Counted from the stretch's first letter, positions 8,125-17,190 are shown. The stretch: 64,000 nucleotides of DNA from CAYWWM01 sp965198025 (GCA_965198025.1 OZ240237.1:2356001-2420000), one strand, 5' to 3'. The notes: generated by a model not told the origin, from the sequence alone. Program-made: numbers and translations.

Positions 8125-9294
8125 ATGTTTTCCTCGCGGCTATCCTGGGATCTGAGGCCAAACCGGCTGAACGAATTGCTCGAAGTCAAGCGTTGTTCCG
8201 GAGCCGCGATTCTCGACCTGACCGAATCAAACCCAACGCGCGCCGGTTTCTCCTATCCGGATAAGGAGATCACCGAGGCACTCTCTGCCCCGAGTTCCCT
8301 GCTTTACGAACCGTCCTCGGCGGGACTGCCGGAGGCGCGCGCAGCAGTTGCGGCGCACTTCGCAGCGCGCGGGCAAACGGTCGGGGCGGACAGCATCGTG
8401 CTGACCGCGAGCACGAGCGAAGCTTATTCCTATCTCTTCAAGCTGCTCGCCGACCCAGGCGACGAGGTGCTTGTGCCGCGGCCCTCCTATCCCCTGTTTG
8501 AGTTCCTGGCCGGTCTCGAATCGGTTCGCATCGCACACTATCCGCTCGTGTATCACGGGCGATGGGAGATGGACATCGATGCGCTGGCACAGGCGGTCAC
8601 AGAGCGTTCCCGAGCGGTTGTCCTCGTCAACCCCAACAATCCCACCGGGTCGTTCTTGAAGAAACACGAACTGCAACCACTCGTCGAAGTCTGCACGAGG
8701 AACAATCTCGCCCTGATCTCAGACGAAGTGTTTTCCGATTACGGTTTCGAGCAGGATGCGGGGCGTGCGGAGACGGTTGTGGTGGCCGAGAAGGTTGCGG
8801 CGTTTTGCCTGGGTGGATTGTCGAAGGCAGCTGGGCTGCCGCAGATGAAGCTGGGGTGGATTGCGATGGCCGGACCGCAGTCGTGGCGCAACACGGCGGG
8901 CGAGCGGCTGGAACTGATCGCCGATACGTATCTATCGGTGGGAACGACGGTTCAAAAAGCCTTGCCGCGTTTGCTGTCGCTCGGTGCGAAAGTTCGGGAC
9001 CAGATCCTCGCGCGCACGCGGTCCAATCTCGAATTTCTGCGGACTGCTTTGAACGGGACGCCCTGCCGTGCTCTGGACGTGGAGGGGGGCTGGTACGCGA
9101 TTCTCGAAGTTCCGCGCACGCGTACCGAGGAGGAATGGTGTGCGGAATTGCTGGAGCGGGACAGCGTGCTGGTGCAGCCGGGATTCTTCTACGACTTTGA
9201 GTCGGAAGCGTTCCTTGTGGTGAGTTTGCTCACGCCGCTCGATGTGTTTCGGGAAGGGGTGGACCTGTTGGCACGGCGAGCGGGAAGGATTTAG
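8125..9294 (+). CDS. Class I/II pyridoxal-phosphate aminotransferase
   Basis: 389 residues with the aspartate-aminotransferase fold: the YPLFEF substrate loop, NPNNPTG (169-175), the PLP-contacting acidic residue in ISDEVFSDY (about 200), and the Schiff-base lysine in GLSKAAGLPQMKLGW (Lys 234). The Ser-Lys-Ala-Ala-Gly pattern is common in alanine-, valine- or aspartate-type class I enzymes, so the amino donor is not fixed by sequence. Starts 12 bases after the hydrolase stop; a GTG at 8104 would overlap it. Probably translated from the same message. Confidence 0.88.
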   Translation: MFSSRLSWDLRPNRLNELLEVKRCSGAAILDLTESNPTRAGFSYPDKEITEALSAPSSLLYEPSSAGLPEARAAVAAHFAARGQTVGADSIVLTASTSEAYSYLFKLLADPGDEVLVPRPSYPLFEFLAGLESVRIAHYPLVYHGRWEMDIDALAQAVTERSRAVVLVNPNNPTGSFLKKHELQPLVEVCTRNNLALISDEVFSDYGFEQDAGRAETVVVAEKVAAFCLGGLSKAAGLPQMKLGWIAMAGPQSWRNTAGERLELIADTYLSVGTTVQKALPRLLSLGAKVRDQILARTRSNLEFLRTALNGTPCRALDVEGGWYAILEVPRTRTEEEWCAELLERDSVLVQPGFFYDFESEAFLVVSLLTPLDVFREGVDLLARRAGRI

Positions 9295-9416
9295 GCATCG
9301 CTGCCTCCCGACTTTGTGTGGAAGCGAACGGATGTACAATGGTCGCTGCTCCACCGACGCCGATCGAGTTTGCGGAAGCGCGGCTGCGGAGCAGATGCCG
9401 GGGGAGGACCGAAGTA

Positions 9417-9872
9417 ATGAGCTCTGCTGTAGTCAGGATGTTTGTGGCGCCGGCCGGCGGCTCGCCCATGCAGCCGGTCGAGGAAATCCAAGCCGTGGCT
9501 GGACATGGAATTCAGGGAGACCGGTATTCGGACCGGAGCGGCTACTGGACCGAGGTGGATGAGTGCCAGGTCACGCTGATCGAGTCAGAGTGCCTGGAGG
9601 AGATTCGCGCCAAGACCGGAATCAGCATCGAAGGGGGCGAGCACCGGAGGAACATCGTAACGCGAGGCATCCAGCTCGACTCGCTGCTCGGAAAACGGTT
9701 TCAGGTGGGAACGGCGGTGCTCGAATACGACCGGCCGCGTCCGCCGTGTGGCTACATCGAAATGCTCACCGAACCGGGGATGACCCGCGCGATGGTTGGG
9801 CGCGGCGGGATCTGTGCGCGGGTGGTCGGGTCGGGCGCGATCCGAGCCAGCGATCCCATTGTTGTTCTCTAG
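9417..9872 (+). CDS. MOSC domain protein
   Basis: 151 residues comprising essentially one MOSC domain. It shows HGIQGDRYSD near residue 30, ECQVTLIESECLE, GGEHRRNIVTRGI, and a conserved single cysteine in RPRPPCGYIE, which is where MOSC proteins bind molybdenum cofactor or carry sulfur. The family includes molybdenum cofactor sulfurase C-terminal domains and MOSC-only proteins such as YiiM. MsrP, the molybdenum enzyme encoded about 4 kb away, is a possible but unproven client. ATG 9417 follows GGGGAGG. A hairpin (CTCGGCC/GGCCGAG, near 9876-9895) follows the stop without a T-run. Confidence 0.85.
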   Translation: MSSAVVRMFVAPAGGSPMQPVEEIQAVAGHGIQGDRYSDRSGYWTEVDECQVTLIESECLEEIRAKTGISIEGGEHRRNIVTRGIQLDSLLGKRFQVGTAVLEYDRPRPPCGYIEMLTEPGMTRAMVGRGGICARVVGSGAIRASDPIVVL

Positions 9873-9971
9873 GCCGCTCGGCCGCGGAAGGCCGAGATAC
9901 GGCATTCCTCGAACCAGGCAGGCAATCTCAACCTCAAGATTTCTTGTGGTCCTCTAAAGGACGCCCCACCG

Positions 9972-11549
9972 ATGTCTGAAGATTCCTCGACGGCCCGCTC
10001 GCTTCGCCAGAGAATCGGTCTGGTGCTGGGCTTGGCACTATTCGGCTTGATCCTGATCCTGCCCGCGCCGACGGGGATGACGCCGGAAGCGCAGCGCATG
10101 GCGGCGGTGGCAGCGCTGATGGCCACGTGGTGGATCAGCGAAGCGATCGCCATCGCAATGACCTCCCTGCTGCCACTGGTGTTGTTCCCTGTCCTGGGCA
10201 TCCTGCCGAGCGCGCGCGTGGCGCCGCACTATACTGACCATATCATCTTCCTGTTCTTCGGTGGCTTCGTGGTTGCGCTGACGATCCAGCGCTGGAACCT
10301 GCACAAGCGAATCGCGCTGCATACGATTTCGGTAGTGGGAACCAATCCCGAGCGGCTGATGCTGGGCTTCATGATCGCCACGGCGTTCCTCTCGATGTGG
10401 ATGTCGAACACGGCGTGCGCCATGATGATGTTCCCGATCGGCATGGCGGTGGTGCTGCAGTTGGCGGGACAGCCGGCCGGGGGAGCAGGCGAGGGCGCCA
10501 TGCCGGACGACCCGGTGACGCGGAATTTCGGGTCGTTGCTGATGCTGGCGATTGCTTACTCGGCTGGCCTTGGTGGGGTCGGCACGCTCATCGGCACGCC
10601 GCCGAATCTGATCTTTGCCGGGGCCGTGACGAACCTGTTCCCGGAAGCGCCACCGATCGCCTTTGTCGACTGGATGTGGCTGGGCATCCCGATGGTGGTG
10701 GTCTATCTGCCGATTATGTGGCTTTACCTGTGCCGGTTCGGGGCTTCGGTTCCGGTGAAGAATATCCGCTTCCCCGGAAGCCAAACGGTGATCGCGGAGG
10801 AAATCCGCAAGCTCGGCCCCATGTCCTGGCAGGAGAAGTACATTCTCGTGGTTTGGAGCGCGATGGCGCTTCTATGGATCTTCCGCGCTGACATTTCGCT
10901 CGGCTCGTTCATGATCCCGGGCTGGTCGCGTCTTTTCGGGCAGCCGGGCTTCTTGTCCGACGCCACGGTGGCCATGGCAACGGCATTGGTGCTTGCGCTC
11001 ACGCCGGCGCGTGCCAGCGACCCCCAAATGGGGTATCACCTGATTGATTGGCGCACAATCCGGTACGGAATCCCGTGGGGAGTGCTGTTTCTCTTCGGCG
11101 GAGGATTTGCCATAGCTGCGGGATTCCAGCAGACCGGCCTGTCGGACTGGATCGGAACCATTCTGGGCCGAATGGGAGGGCTTTCTCCGGTCGTCATGAT
11201 TATTCTGACTTGTCTGGTCCTGATGGCGCTGACGGAGGTGACCTCCAACACGGCGACCGCCGTGATGGCCATGCCGGTGCTGGCCGCGGCGGCTATCCAA
11301 ATGCAGATTCATCCCTTCCTGCTGATGATTCCTGCAACGATTGCCATTTCCTGCGCGTTCATGCTGCCGGTCTCGACGCCGCCCAACGCCATCGTGTTCG
11401 GCAGCGGGTGGATCACGATCCCGCAAATGGCCAAGGCCGGCGTGTGGTTGGACCTCATCGGCATTCTTATCATCACGGTGTTTGTCTGGGTGCTGGGAAC
11501 GGCGCTGTTCGATATTACTGTAAACCAATTGCCGATCTGGGCGCAGTAG
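9972..11549 (+). CDS. DASS (SLC13) family sodium/dicarboxylate-type symporter
   Basis: 525 residues with about 12-14 hydrophobic segments. Two copies of the family's anion-binding hairpin are visible: MWMSNTACAMMM followed by GTLIGTPPNLIFAG in the first half, and TEVTSNTATAVMAMP followed by LPVSTPPNAIVFGSG in the second. The Ser-Asn-Thr motifs bind carboxylate and Na+ in VcINDY. The likely role is uptake of succinate, malate or fumarate; sulfate or another anion is possible. It follows the MOSC gene by 99 bases. Confidence 0.9.
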   Translation: MSEDSSTARSLRQRIGLVLGLALFGLILILPAPTGMTPEAQRMAAVAALMATWWISEAIAIAMTSLLPLVLFPVLGILPSARVAPHYTDHIIFLFFGGFVVALTIQRWNLHKRIALHTISVVGTNPERLMLGFMIATAFLSMWMSNTACAMMMFPIGMAVVLQLAGQPAGGAGEGAMPDDPVTRNFGSLLMLAIAYSAGLGGVGTLIGTPPNLIFAGAVTNLFPEAPPIAFVDWMWLGIPMVVVYLPIMWLYLCRFGASVPVKNIRFPGSQTVIAEEIRKLGPMSWQEKYILVVWSAMALLWIFRADISLGSFMIPGWSRLFGQPGFLSDATVAMATALVLALTPARASDPQMGYHLIDWRTIRYGIPWGVLFLFGGGFAIAAGFQQTGLSDWIGTILGRMGGLSPVVMIILTCLVLMALTEVTSNTATAVMAMPVLAAAAIQMQIHPFLLMIPATIAISCAFMLPVSTPPNAIVFGSGWITIPQMAKAGVWLDLIGILIITVFVWVLGTALFDITVNQLPIWAQ

Positions 11550-11609
11550 GGGAAGCCGTTACCCAGATTGTCCCATGTCCGCACGTGACTGCAGTATCTA
11601 GCCTTCCGC

Positions 11610-11638
11610 TTGACACTCTTCGGAAAAGAGAATATTTT
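11610..11638 (+). promoter_or_regulatory. Strong sigma-70-type promoter ahead of the DUF6152 gene
   Basis: TTGACA (11610-11615), a 17-base spacer, and TATTTT (11633-11638) match the sigma-70 consensus well. The spacer itself holds the inverted repeat CTCTT-CGGAA-AAGAG, a possible operator. The start codon of the downstream gene is 155 bases away, leaving a long leader. The remainder of 11550-11792 has no gene. Confidence 0.6.
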
Positions 11639-11792
11639 CTTACTGCCGACGCTGCTAGGAGCAAACTTGGCTGCTCGGGAAAAAGAAGCGCGTTGGGGAA
11701 GGTCCACAGAGGGCAAGGGTGGGCACTTTTACTTACACCGAACTTAGCGTAGATCAACGGGCAGTTCAAAACGATTGACATGGAGGTCTCCG

Positions 11793-12182
11793 ATGAAAAG
11801 CAGGCGTTTCGCTTGTTTCGGCTTGGCGCTTGGCTTGCTGATTGCTTCGGGCCAGTTGTTCGCCCACCATGCGCAGTCCGCTTACGACAGAAATTCCTGA
11901 GTCACCCTGGAGGGAACGGTCACCAAGGTCGAGTGGGCCAATCCTCACATCTTCCTCTTTTTCGACGTGAGGGACGCGAACGGCAGGGTCGAAAATTGGG
12001 GCACGGAATTCTCTTCTCCGATCACGCTGCGCCGCAACTATGGGTGGAGCAGGAACACGTTCCAGTCGGGCGACCGGGTCAGTGTGACGGGGAATCCCCG
12101 CAAAGATGGCGGCAAAATGCTGTGGGGCCAGAGAGGCGGGGACGACGGAGAGCCGGGGGTCAAGAAACTTTCGAGCAATTGA
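11793..12182 (+). pseudogene. DUF6152 family secreted protein interrupted by an in-frame TGA
   Basis: ATG 11793 follows TGGAGG. The frame encodes a signal peptide ending in the family's AHHA motif (residues 25-28), then Tyr-Asp-Arg-Asn-Ser, a TGA at 11898-11900 (codon 36), and continues with VTLEGTVTKVEWANPHIFL and a normal DUF6152 domain to the TGA at 12180-12182. The total is 130 codons, a normal length. Paralogs at 30622 and 31705 have a sense codon at the TGA position. The rest of the frame is intact, so the stop is recent, a sequencing error, or read through. selA is in this window, but this position is not a cysteine in the relatives visible here, so selenocysteine is unlikely. The function of DUF6152 is unknown. 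Confidence 0.75.
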
Positions 12183-12307
12183 GAGTGGCTCCGGCGAGCG
12201 TACGGGGTGAGGCCAGGCCGTGAACGTGCGGAGGTGAACCGCTCTGTGTGTCCCCGTCAAACCCCTGCCGGGCGGCGGTACGCAATCATGAAAGGAGGTA
12301 ACGCGAA

Positions 12308-13009
12308 ATGGGAAATCGCTGGATGGGTTCATTCTTTGCGGTGGCGGCCGTGTACGCTATCATGCCCGTGCTGCTCGCTCAAACCCCAGACCTGTCTGGA
12401 ATTTGGGCCGGGACCCAGGACGGCGCGGTCTTCCCGAGAGAGGATCCTGAGATGACCCCTCCGACCCAGGAAACCTTCGATTACCGCCAGAACCTCCGAG
12501 GCGGCGGGCGGGCGGAATTGGATCCCGAGACGCTATGCGCGCCGGCCGGTCTCCCCTGGCTGCTGCTCAACACGCAGGGAGGCAACTCGTATACGGAGAT
12601 CGTTCAGAGTCCAAACCGGGTGTTGATGCTCTTCGAGTACGGTCACTGGATTCGCCAAATCTGGACCGATGGGCGCGAGCATCCGGACCCGGAAGATTTG
12701 GATCTTTCCTGGTTGGGGCATTCCATCGGCAAATGGGATGGGGATACGCTGGTTGTGGACACGGTCGGGATCCACAAAGAAACCTGGCTTACCCCTCAGG
12801 GCCATCCCCACACCGACGACTTGCACGTGGTGGAGCGTATCCGCCGCCCGGACCAGGACACCTTGACGATCGACCTTGCTTTTGAAGACTCCAATATGTA
12901 CGCGAAGCCCTGGGGCGGACGGATTGTCTTCAAGCTGCAGCCCGACGGGGAGCTGATGGAACGGGTCAACTGCGAGTACCGCTGGCTGTTCCAGACACGG
13001 GACTATTAG
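12308..13009 (+). CDS. Secreted protein of unknown function, found with DUF6152 genes
   Basis: 233 residues preceded by a near-perfect ribosome-binding site (AAAGGAGGTAA). Residues 1-24 are a signal peptide, and the mature part begins QTPDLSGIW. Conserved-looking blocks include a LFEYGHWIRQIWTDGREHP stretch and LGHSIGKWDGDTLVVDTVG near the middle, followed by GHPHTDDLHVVERIRR. I recognise this as a family common in Acidobacteria and Proteobacteria that is usually left as hypothetical, often beside DUF6152. It probably binds or acts on something in the periplasm. It follows the DUF6152 gene by 125 bases and probably shares its promoter. Confidence 0.7.
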   Translation: MGNRWMGSFFAVAAVYAIMPVLLAQTPDLSGIWAGTQDGAVFPREDPEMTPPTQETFDYRQNLRGGGRAELDPETLCAPAGLPWLLLNTQGGNSYTEIVQSPNRVLMLFEYGHWIRQIWTDGREHPDPEDLDLSWLGHSIGKWDGDTLVVDTVGIHKETWLTPQGHPHTDDLHVVERIRRPDQDTLTIDLAFEDSNMYAKPWGGRIVFKLQPDGELMERVNCEYRWLFQTRDY

Positions 13010-13022
13010 AACGACTTCCGCG

Positions 13023-13244
13023 ATGACGGCGGGAGTGCCTGCCACGCTGCCGGAACGGGTCAACTGCGAGGACCGCTGGCTCTACAGAACGCGTTCTTAT
13101 TCGCTCGCAGCCGAAATTGCCAAGACCCCAAAAGAGGATGCTTCGTTCAATTATCCGGGTTACACAAAACCTGTTTGTCAGGATTTGGATCGCAGAGTGC
13201 GCTTGCCCCGAGAGGGGTTGCGGCGCCGGGGAACCTGGCGGTGA
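13023..13244 (+). pseudogene. Remnant of a second copy of the preceding gene's C-terminus
   Basis: Beginning at about 13047 the DNA repeats the 3' end of the previous gene. ERVNCEDRWLYRTRSY here matches ERVNCEYRWLFQTRDY at its C-terminus, with near-identical DNA for the first 25 bases. It then continues as SLAAEIAKTPKED and similar, which looks like the C-terminal extension the upstream copy lacks. No start codon or signal peptide belongs to it. It overlaps the 3' end of the merR-type gene on the other strand. Best read as the leftover of a tandem duplication or a recombination between two relatives. Confidence 0.6.
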
Positions 13245-13657
13245 ACCGGATCGTAAACAATGCGGTAGAAATCGTCGGTCACATCAAGCACCGGACATTC
13301 GGTCACCGGTCCGCGGCCGGGGCAGGCTCTGGCCAGGGCTTCCAGTGCTTTCTTCATCCGCAGGAGAGTCTGGACCTTCTCATCGATCTCGAGGACCTTC
13401 TCTTCCGCTTTCTCCACGATTTGATCACACGTATCGTTCGGACCCATTCGTAGAAACAGGAGCTCCTTGATCTCGCCGAGTGAGAACCCGAGCTCTCTGG
13501 CCCGGTGAATGAACCGCAAGCGCGACACCGTCTCCGCACCGTACTGGCGGTAGCCGGACTGCTTGCGCGGCGGGTCGGCAACGAGGCCTTCGCGCTCGTA
13601 GAAGCGAATCGTTTCGATACTGACTCCTGCAAGGCGTGCTACCTTGCCGATCGTCAT
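13178..13657 (-). CDS. MerR-family metal-responsive regulator
   Basis: 159 residues starting MTIGKVARLAGVSIETIRFYE, the winged-helix DNA-binding domain, followed by the antiparallel coiled-coil helix. Three cysteines at 77, 112 and 121 have spacings of 35 and 9. These are the same spacings as the three mercury ligands of MerR (82, 117, 126 in Tn501 MerR) and the lead ligands of PbrR. The second and third sit in ACPGRGPVTECP. A divalent metal sensor (Hg, Pb, Cd or Zn) is therefore likely. No mer, pbr or copA-type target gene is adjacent. The frame is open upstream to 13768, but the conserved domain begins at 13657. Confidence 0.85.
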   Translation of the reverse strand: MTIGKVARLAGVSIETIRFYEREGLVADPPRKQSGYRQYGAETVSRLRFIHRARELGFSLGEIKELLFLRMGPNDTCDQIVEKAEEKVLEIDEKVQTLLRMKKALEALARACPGRGPVTECPVLDVTDDFYRIVYDPVHRQVPRRRNPSRGKRTLRSKS

Positions 13658-13853
13658 CGGCTTGTCCGCACCGCCGCGCTCTTGCTTGGAAGATGTCTGA
13701 GGATGACGGGTAGTCTGGGTCCGCACGAAACGCACTTCCCTTCCCAGTGAGCAACGATACTCAAACAACTATTCTAGCCGGGAAACTTGCCCTCCGATAG
13801 AGCTGGGAGGATGCACTCTGGGTCGCCATACACAGGAAAGATCCCTCTTTGAT

Positions 13854-14795
13854 CTACCTGCGCTGCGGGACATTCTCATACAGGTGCTGGACGAACGACC
13901 CATAACCATTATAGAGGAACGTTGGGTGGATATCTCCTGTGCCGATGTCCTGTTCGGTGTTCTGCGGCTCGCCTTGATAGTGCTCGCTGGGGTCCACGTT
14001 GGCGGTGAAGTGGAAATCGTGCGGCGAGACATCGCTCCAAAACGTGCGAGGCTGGGTGGCGGTGAATTCAATGGAGACAATGGACTTCAGGCTCTTGAAA
14101 CCGTACTTCCAGGGGATGGCCAGGCGGATGGGCGCACCGTTCTGTTTCGTGAGCTCGTGGCCGTACATCCCGGTTACGAGGAATGCCAGCTCATTGGTCG
14201 CTTCGGCGAGGGTCAAGCCCTGCGAGTGCGGCCAGGGGTGGGAAGGCAGAAGCCTTTGGTTCAATGCCTGGTCGGGCCGGTGGAACGAGACCAGGCGGAC
14301 AAAGCGGGCGTCCGAGGTCGGCTGGACGGCGTCTATCAGTGCCTTGAACGGAAAGCCGGCCCAGGGCACGGCCATCGACCATGCTTCAATGCAGCGCAAT
14401 CGGTAGAGACGTTCTTCGAGGGGAAACTGGCGAACCAGCTTGGAGAAGTCGAACGTTTGGGGCTTGTGAACCAGACCTCCCACTTGCACCGTCCAGGGGT
14501 CGGTTTGCAAGTGGACCGCAAGATTCCGGACCTCGCTCTTGAGATGCGTGAACTCAAAGAAGTTGTTGTAGCGAGTCACTACAAACTCGTCCGTGATGGG
14601 ACGGTCTAACGCGTAAGTCGGGTTGCGTTTCGCCGGATAGAGATCTTCGGCGGCCCGGAGTTGACGTGGCATTCCCACGGTTCCCAACGCCACGCCGAGC
14701 GCGGCCAGAAACTTTCTCCGGTTCAGGTAAACATGCTCGGGAGTCGCCAGCCGTTCGGGAATCTCCCAGCCTCTTGGAACCCGAATGTGCGCCAT
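13854..14795 (-). CDS. msrP: Protein-methionine-sulfoxide reductase catalytic subunit MsrP
   Basis: 313 residues from ATG 14795, preceded by AAGGGAGG. A twin-arginine signal (NRRKFLAALGVALG, Arg 26-27) exports the folded protein. The mature part carries the YedY/MsrP pattern YNNFFEF (76-82) and the molybdenum ligand Cys 135 in YRLRCIEAWSMAVPWAG. PWKYGFKSLKSI and the C-terminal NGYGSFVQHLYENVP are also typical. MsrP repairs oxidised methionines in periplasmic proteins. Its usual membrane partner MsrQ, a heme b protein, is not next to it here, so electron supply must come from elsewhere. The metal regulator lies downstream on the same strand. Confidence 0.92.
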   Translation of the reverse strand: MAHIRVPRGWEIPERLATPEHVYLNRRKFLAALGVALGTVGMPRQLRAAEDLYPAKRNPTYALDRPITDEFVVTRYNNFFEFTHLKSEVRNLAVHLQTDPWTVQVGGLVHKPQTFDFSKLVRQFPLEERLYRLRCIEAWSMAVPWAGFPFKALIDAVQPTSDARFVRLVSFHRPDQALNQRLLPSHPWPHSQGLTLAEATNELAFLVTGMYGHELTKQNGAPIRLAIPWKYGFKSLKSIVSIEFTATQPRTFWSDVSPHDFHFTANVDPSEHYQGEPQNTEQDIGTGDIHPTFLYNGYGSFVQHLYENVPQRR

Positions 14796-14976
14796 CGCGC
14801 CTCCCTTCTTGCTCCTAGCATCCCTCCAACAGGATTGTTTCGTCAATCCTTTTCTTCGGCCGCAATGCATTCCGCAATGTGGAGTAATGAGAACTCTTCG
14901 AGGGAATCAGAGGAAGAGCGGTAGAGCTTCCTGCCGCGAGACACTCTATGCGAGTGACGCCTTATAATGGATTGAG

Positions 14977-15690
14977 ATGAGCGAACGCAGGAAAGCGGTG
15001 GTGCTGCTGAGCGGCGGGGTCGATTCCGCGACGGTTCTCTCCGTTGCCCTGGACGAAGGGTACAAGGTCTTTGCGCTCTCGTTTGCCTACGGACAACGGC
15101 ACCAATGGGAACTCGAGTGCGCCAGAAAGCTGGCGGCACGAGCGAACGTCAGCGAGCATCGGATCGCTGACATTGATCTCCGGGCGTTTGGTGGCTCGGC
15201 GCTGACCGGCAACCTGGAGGTCCCCAAGGGCCGCACGTTGACCGAAATCACAGAAGGGATTCCCGTCACCTACGTCCCTGCGCGGAATACCATTTTCCTG
15301 TCCTATGCGTTGGCGTGGGCGGAGGTCCTCCGGGCCAGCGACATATTCCTCGGTGTGAACGCGCTCGATTACAGCGGCTATCCCGATTGTCGTCCCGAGT
15401 TCATCCAAGCCTTCGAGAAGATGGCGAATTTGGCTACCAAGGCTGCCGTGCTGGGCGAGCAGCATATCCGAGTCCACGCTCCGCTCATATCTCTGTCTAA
15501 AGCTGAAATCATCCGGAAGGGCCTTGCGCTCGGCGTGGACTACAGCCTCACGAGCAGTTGCTATGATCCTTCACCTATCGGCGAGGCCTGCGGCGCTTGT
15601 GATTCGTGCTTGCTGCGCAGAAAGGGATTTCGTGAGGCCGGGATCGCCGATCCTACGAGATACCAAGGGCAGAGTAAGCAACTTTGGTGA
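14977..15690 (+). CDS. queC: 7-cyano-7-deazaguanine synthase
   Basis: 237 residues. The PP-loop SGGVDSAT at 12-19 binds ATP. FAYGQRHQWELECA and NALDYSGYPDCRPEF are family motifs. Four cysteines (195, 205, 208, 211) in the pattern C-x9-C-x2-C-x2-C form the zinc site. QueC converts 7-carboxy-7-deazaguanine plus ammonia to preQ0, the precursor of queuosine in tRNA. The other queuosine genes are not in the window. Confidence 0.96.
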   Translation: MSERRKAVVLLSGGVDSATVLSVALDEGYKVFALSFAYGQRHQWELECARKLAARANVSEHRIADIDLRAFGGSALTGNLEVPKGRTLTEITEGIPVTYVPARNTIFLSYALAWAEVLRASDIFLGVNALDYSGYPDCRPEFIQAFEKMANLATKAAVLGEQHIRVHAPLISLSKAEIIRKGLALGVDYSLTSSCYDPSPIGEACGACDSCLLRRKGFREAGIADPTRYQGQSKQLW

Positions 15691-15780
15691 AGCGGAAGGC
15701 AGCGGCTCTTTCTCAGATGTCCACCCGTAGCGGTCCGTGCCACTAGGCAAACTCTCGCCCAGTTGCCGTACACTCAATTC

Positions 15781-17175
15781 ATGTCCTTGTTTCGAGCGCT
15801 TGTCCACGATCTGGCCGATGCCATCCGTGGCAGCCAGATGGATTACACGCAGGGAAGCATCCGTCGCTCCATCCTTCTGCTTTCCATCCCTATGATGCTC
15901 GAAATGGTGATGGAGTCCGTCTTCGCCGTTGTAGATGTCTACTTCGTCTCGTCGCTGGGCCCGTCGGCGGTCGCCACCGTCGGCCTCACCGAATCGGTGC
16001 TCACGCTGGTCTACGCTGTGGCGCTGGGCTTCTCGATGGGGACCACCGCGATGGTGGCGCGGCGCATCGGGGAAAAGAAACCGCGGGAGGCCGCCGACGC
16101 GGCCGTGCAGTCCATCCTGGTGGGCGTGGCTGCCTCCATCCCGTTTTCGCTGGCGGGCATATTCTTCGCCAAGGAGATTCTGGCAATCATGGGTGCCGAC
16201 GCCTGGAGCATTGCGTACGGCTACCGCTACACGCAGTGGATGCTGGGCGGCAACTTCGTGCTGATGCTGATCTTCGTGATCAACGCCATCTTTCGCGGCG
16301 CGGGCGATGCCGCCATTGCCATGCGGGTGTTATGGCTGGCCAACGCGATCAACATCGTGCTCGATCCGGCCCTCATTTTCGGATGGGGACCGTTTCCGGA
16401 ACTAGGAATCGAAGGCGCCGCCATTGCATCCAACATCGGCCGGGGGGTGGGGGTCGTCGTGCAACTCGTCGTGCTCTTGCGGGGAGCGCAGCACATTCGG
16501 GTGCTGGCATCCCAGATCCGGGTGTACGCCGATGTTATGCGCCGGCTGATCCGCATCTCGATTGGCGGGATCGGGCAGTTCGTCATCGCCACCTCGTCCT
16601 GGATCGGGCTGATTCGAATCATGGCGGAGTTCGGAAGCGAGGCTGTGGCGGGCTACACGATCGCGATTCGCATTTTCCTGCTAACCCTTCTGCCGTCGTG
16701 GGGGATGTCCAACGCTGCCGCCACGCTGGTGGGTCAGAACCTGGGTGCCCGGCAGCCGACACGCGCCGAGCAGTCCGTTTGGATGACGGGCCTGGCCAAT
16801 ATGGCTTTCCTGGCGTCGGTGGCGCTGGTCTATGTTTTCTTCAATGAGCCTTTGATGCGGGTTTTCTCCTCCGAGCCCACTGTGGTGGCAACTGGGGCTG
16901 AGTGTCTGCGGATCATGTCCTACAGCTATCCCATCTACGCCTGGGGATTGGTGATGCCGCAGGCGTTCAATGGGGCGGGCGACACGATCACGCCCACCAA
17001 GATCAACTTCGTCTGTTTTTGGTTGCTGGAAATTCCGCTGGCATATTTCCTGGCGATTCAGCTGGACACCCGAGAGACTGGCGTGTACTGGGCGGTCGTA
17101 GTCGCAGAGTCAACCGCCTCGCTGGTGGCCGTCGCGCTGTTCCGGCGTGGTACATGGAAAGCGACGCAGATCTAG
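15781..17175 (+). CDS. MATE family multidrug/cation efflux transporter
   Basis: 464 residues with about 12 transmembrane segments in two homologous halves. The N-half shows IRRSILLLSIPMMLEMVMES and FVSSLGPSAVATVGL. The C-half shows the paralogous region with ATLVGQNLGARQPTRAE and PQAFNGAGDTITPTKINF, which are typical of NorM/MATE-type exporters. It is expected to use Na+ or H+ to expel cationic compounds from the cytoplasm. No strong Shine-Dalgarno was found; ATG 15781 is chosen over an in-frame TTG at 15763. Confidence 0.9.
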   Translation: MSLFRALVHDLADAIRGSQMDYTQGSIRRSILLLSIPMMLEMVMESVFAVVDVYFVSSLGPSAVATVGLTESVLTLVYAVALGFSMGTTAMVARRIGEKKPREAADAAVQSILVGVAASIPFSLAGIFFAKEILAIMGADAWSIAYGYRYTQWMLGGNFVLMLIFVINAIFRGAGDAAIAMRVLWLANAINIVLDPALIFGWGPFPELGIEGAAIASNIGRGVGVVVQLVVLLRGAQHIRVLASQIRVYADVMRRLIRISIGGIGQFVIATSSWIGLIRIMAEFGSEAVAGYTIAIRIFLLTLLPSWGMSNAAATLVGQNLGARQPTRAEQSVWMTGLANMAFLASVALVYVFFNEPLMRVFSSEPTVVATGAECLRIMSYSYPIYAWGLVMPQAFNGAGDTITPTKINFVCFWLLEIPLAYFLAIQLDTRETGVYWAVVVAESTASLVAVALFRRGTWKATQI

Positions 17176-17190
17176 TGGCTGGACGGTGAG

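Noticed and set aside
11793..12182. Selenoprotein made from the in-frame TGA
   Set aside because: No cysteine at this position in the paralogs and no evident SECIS hairpin; kept only as a check.
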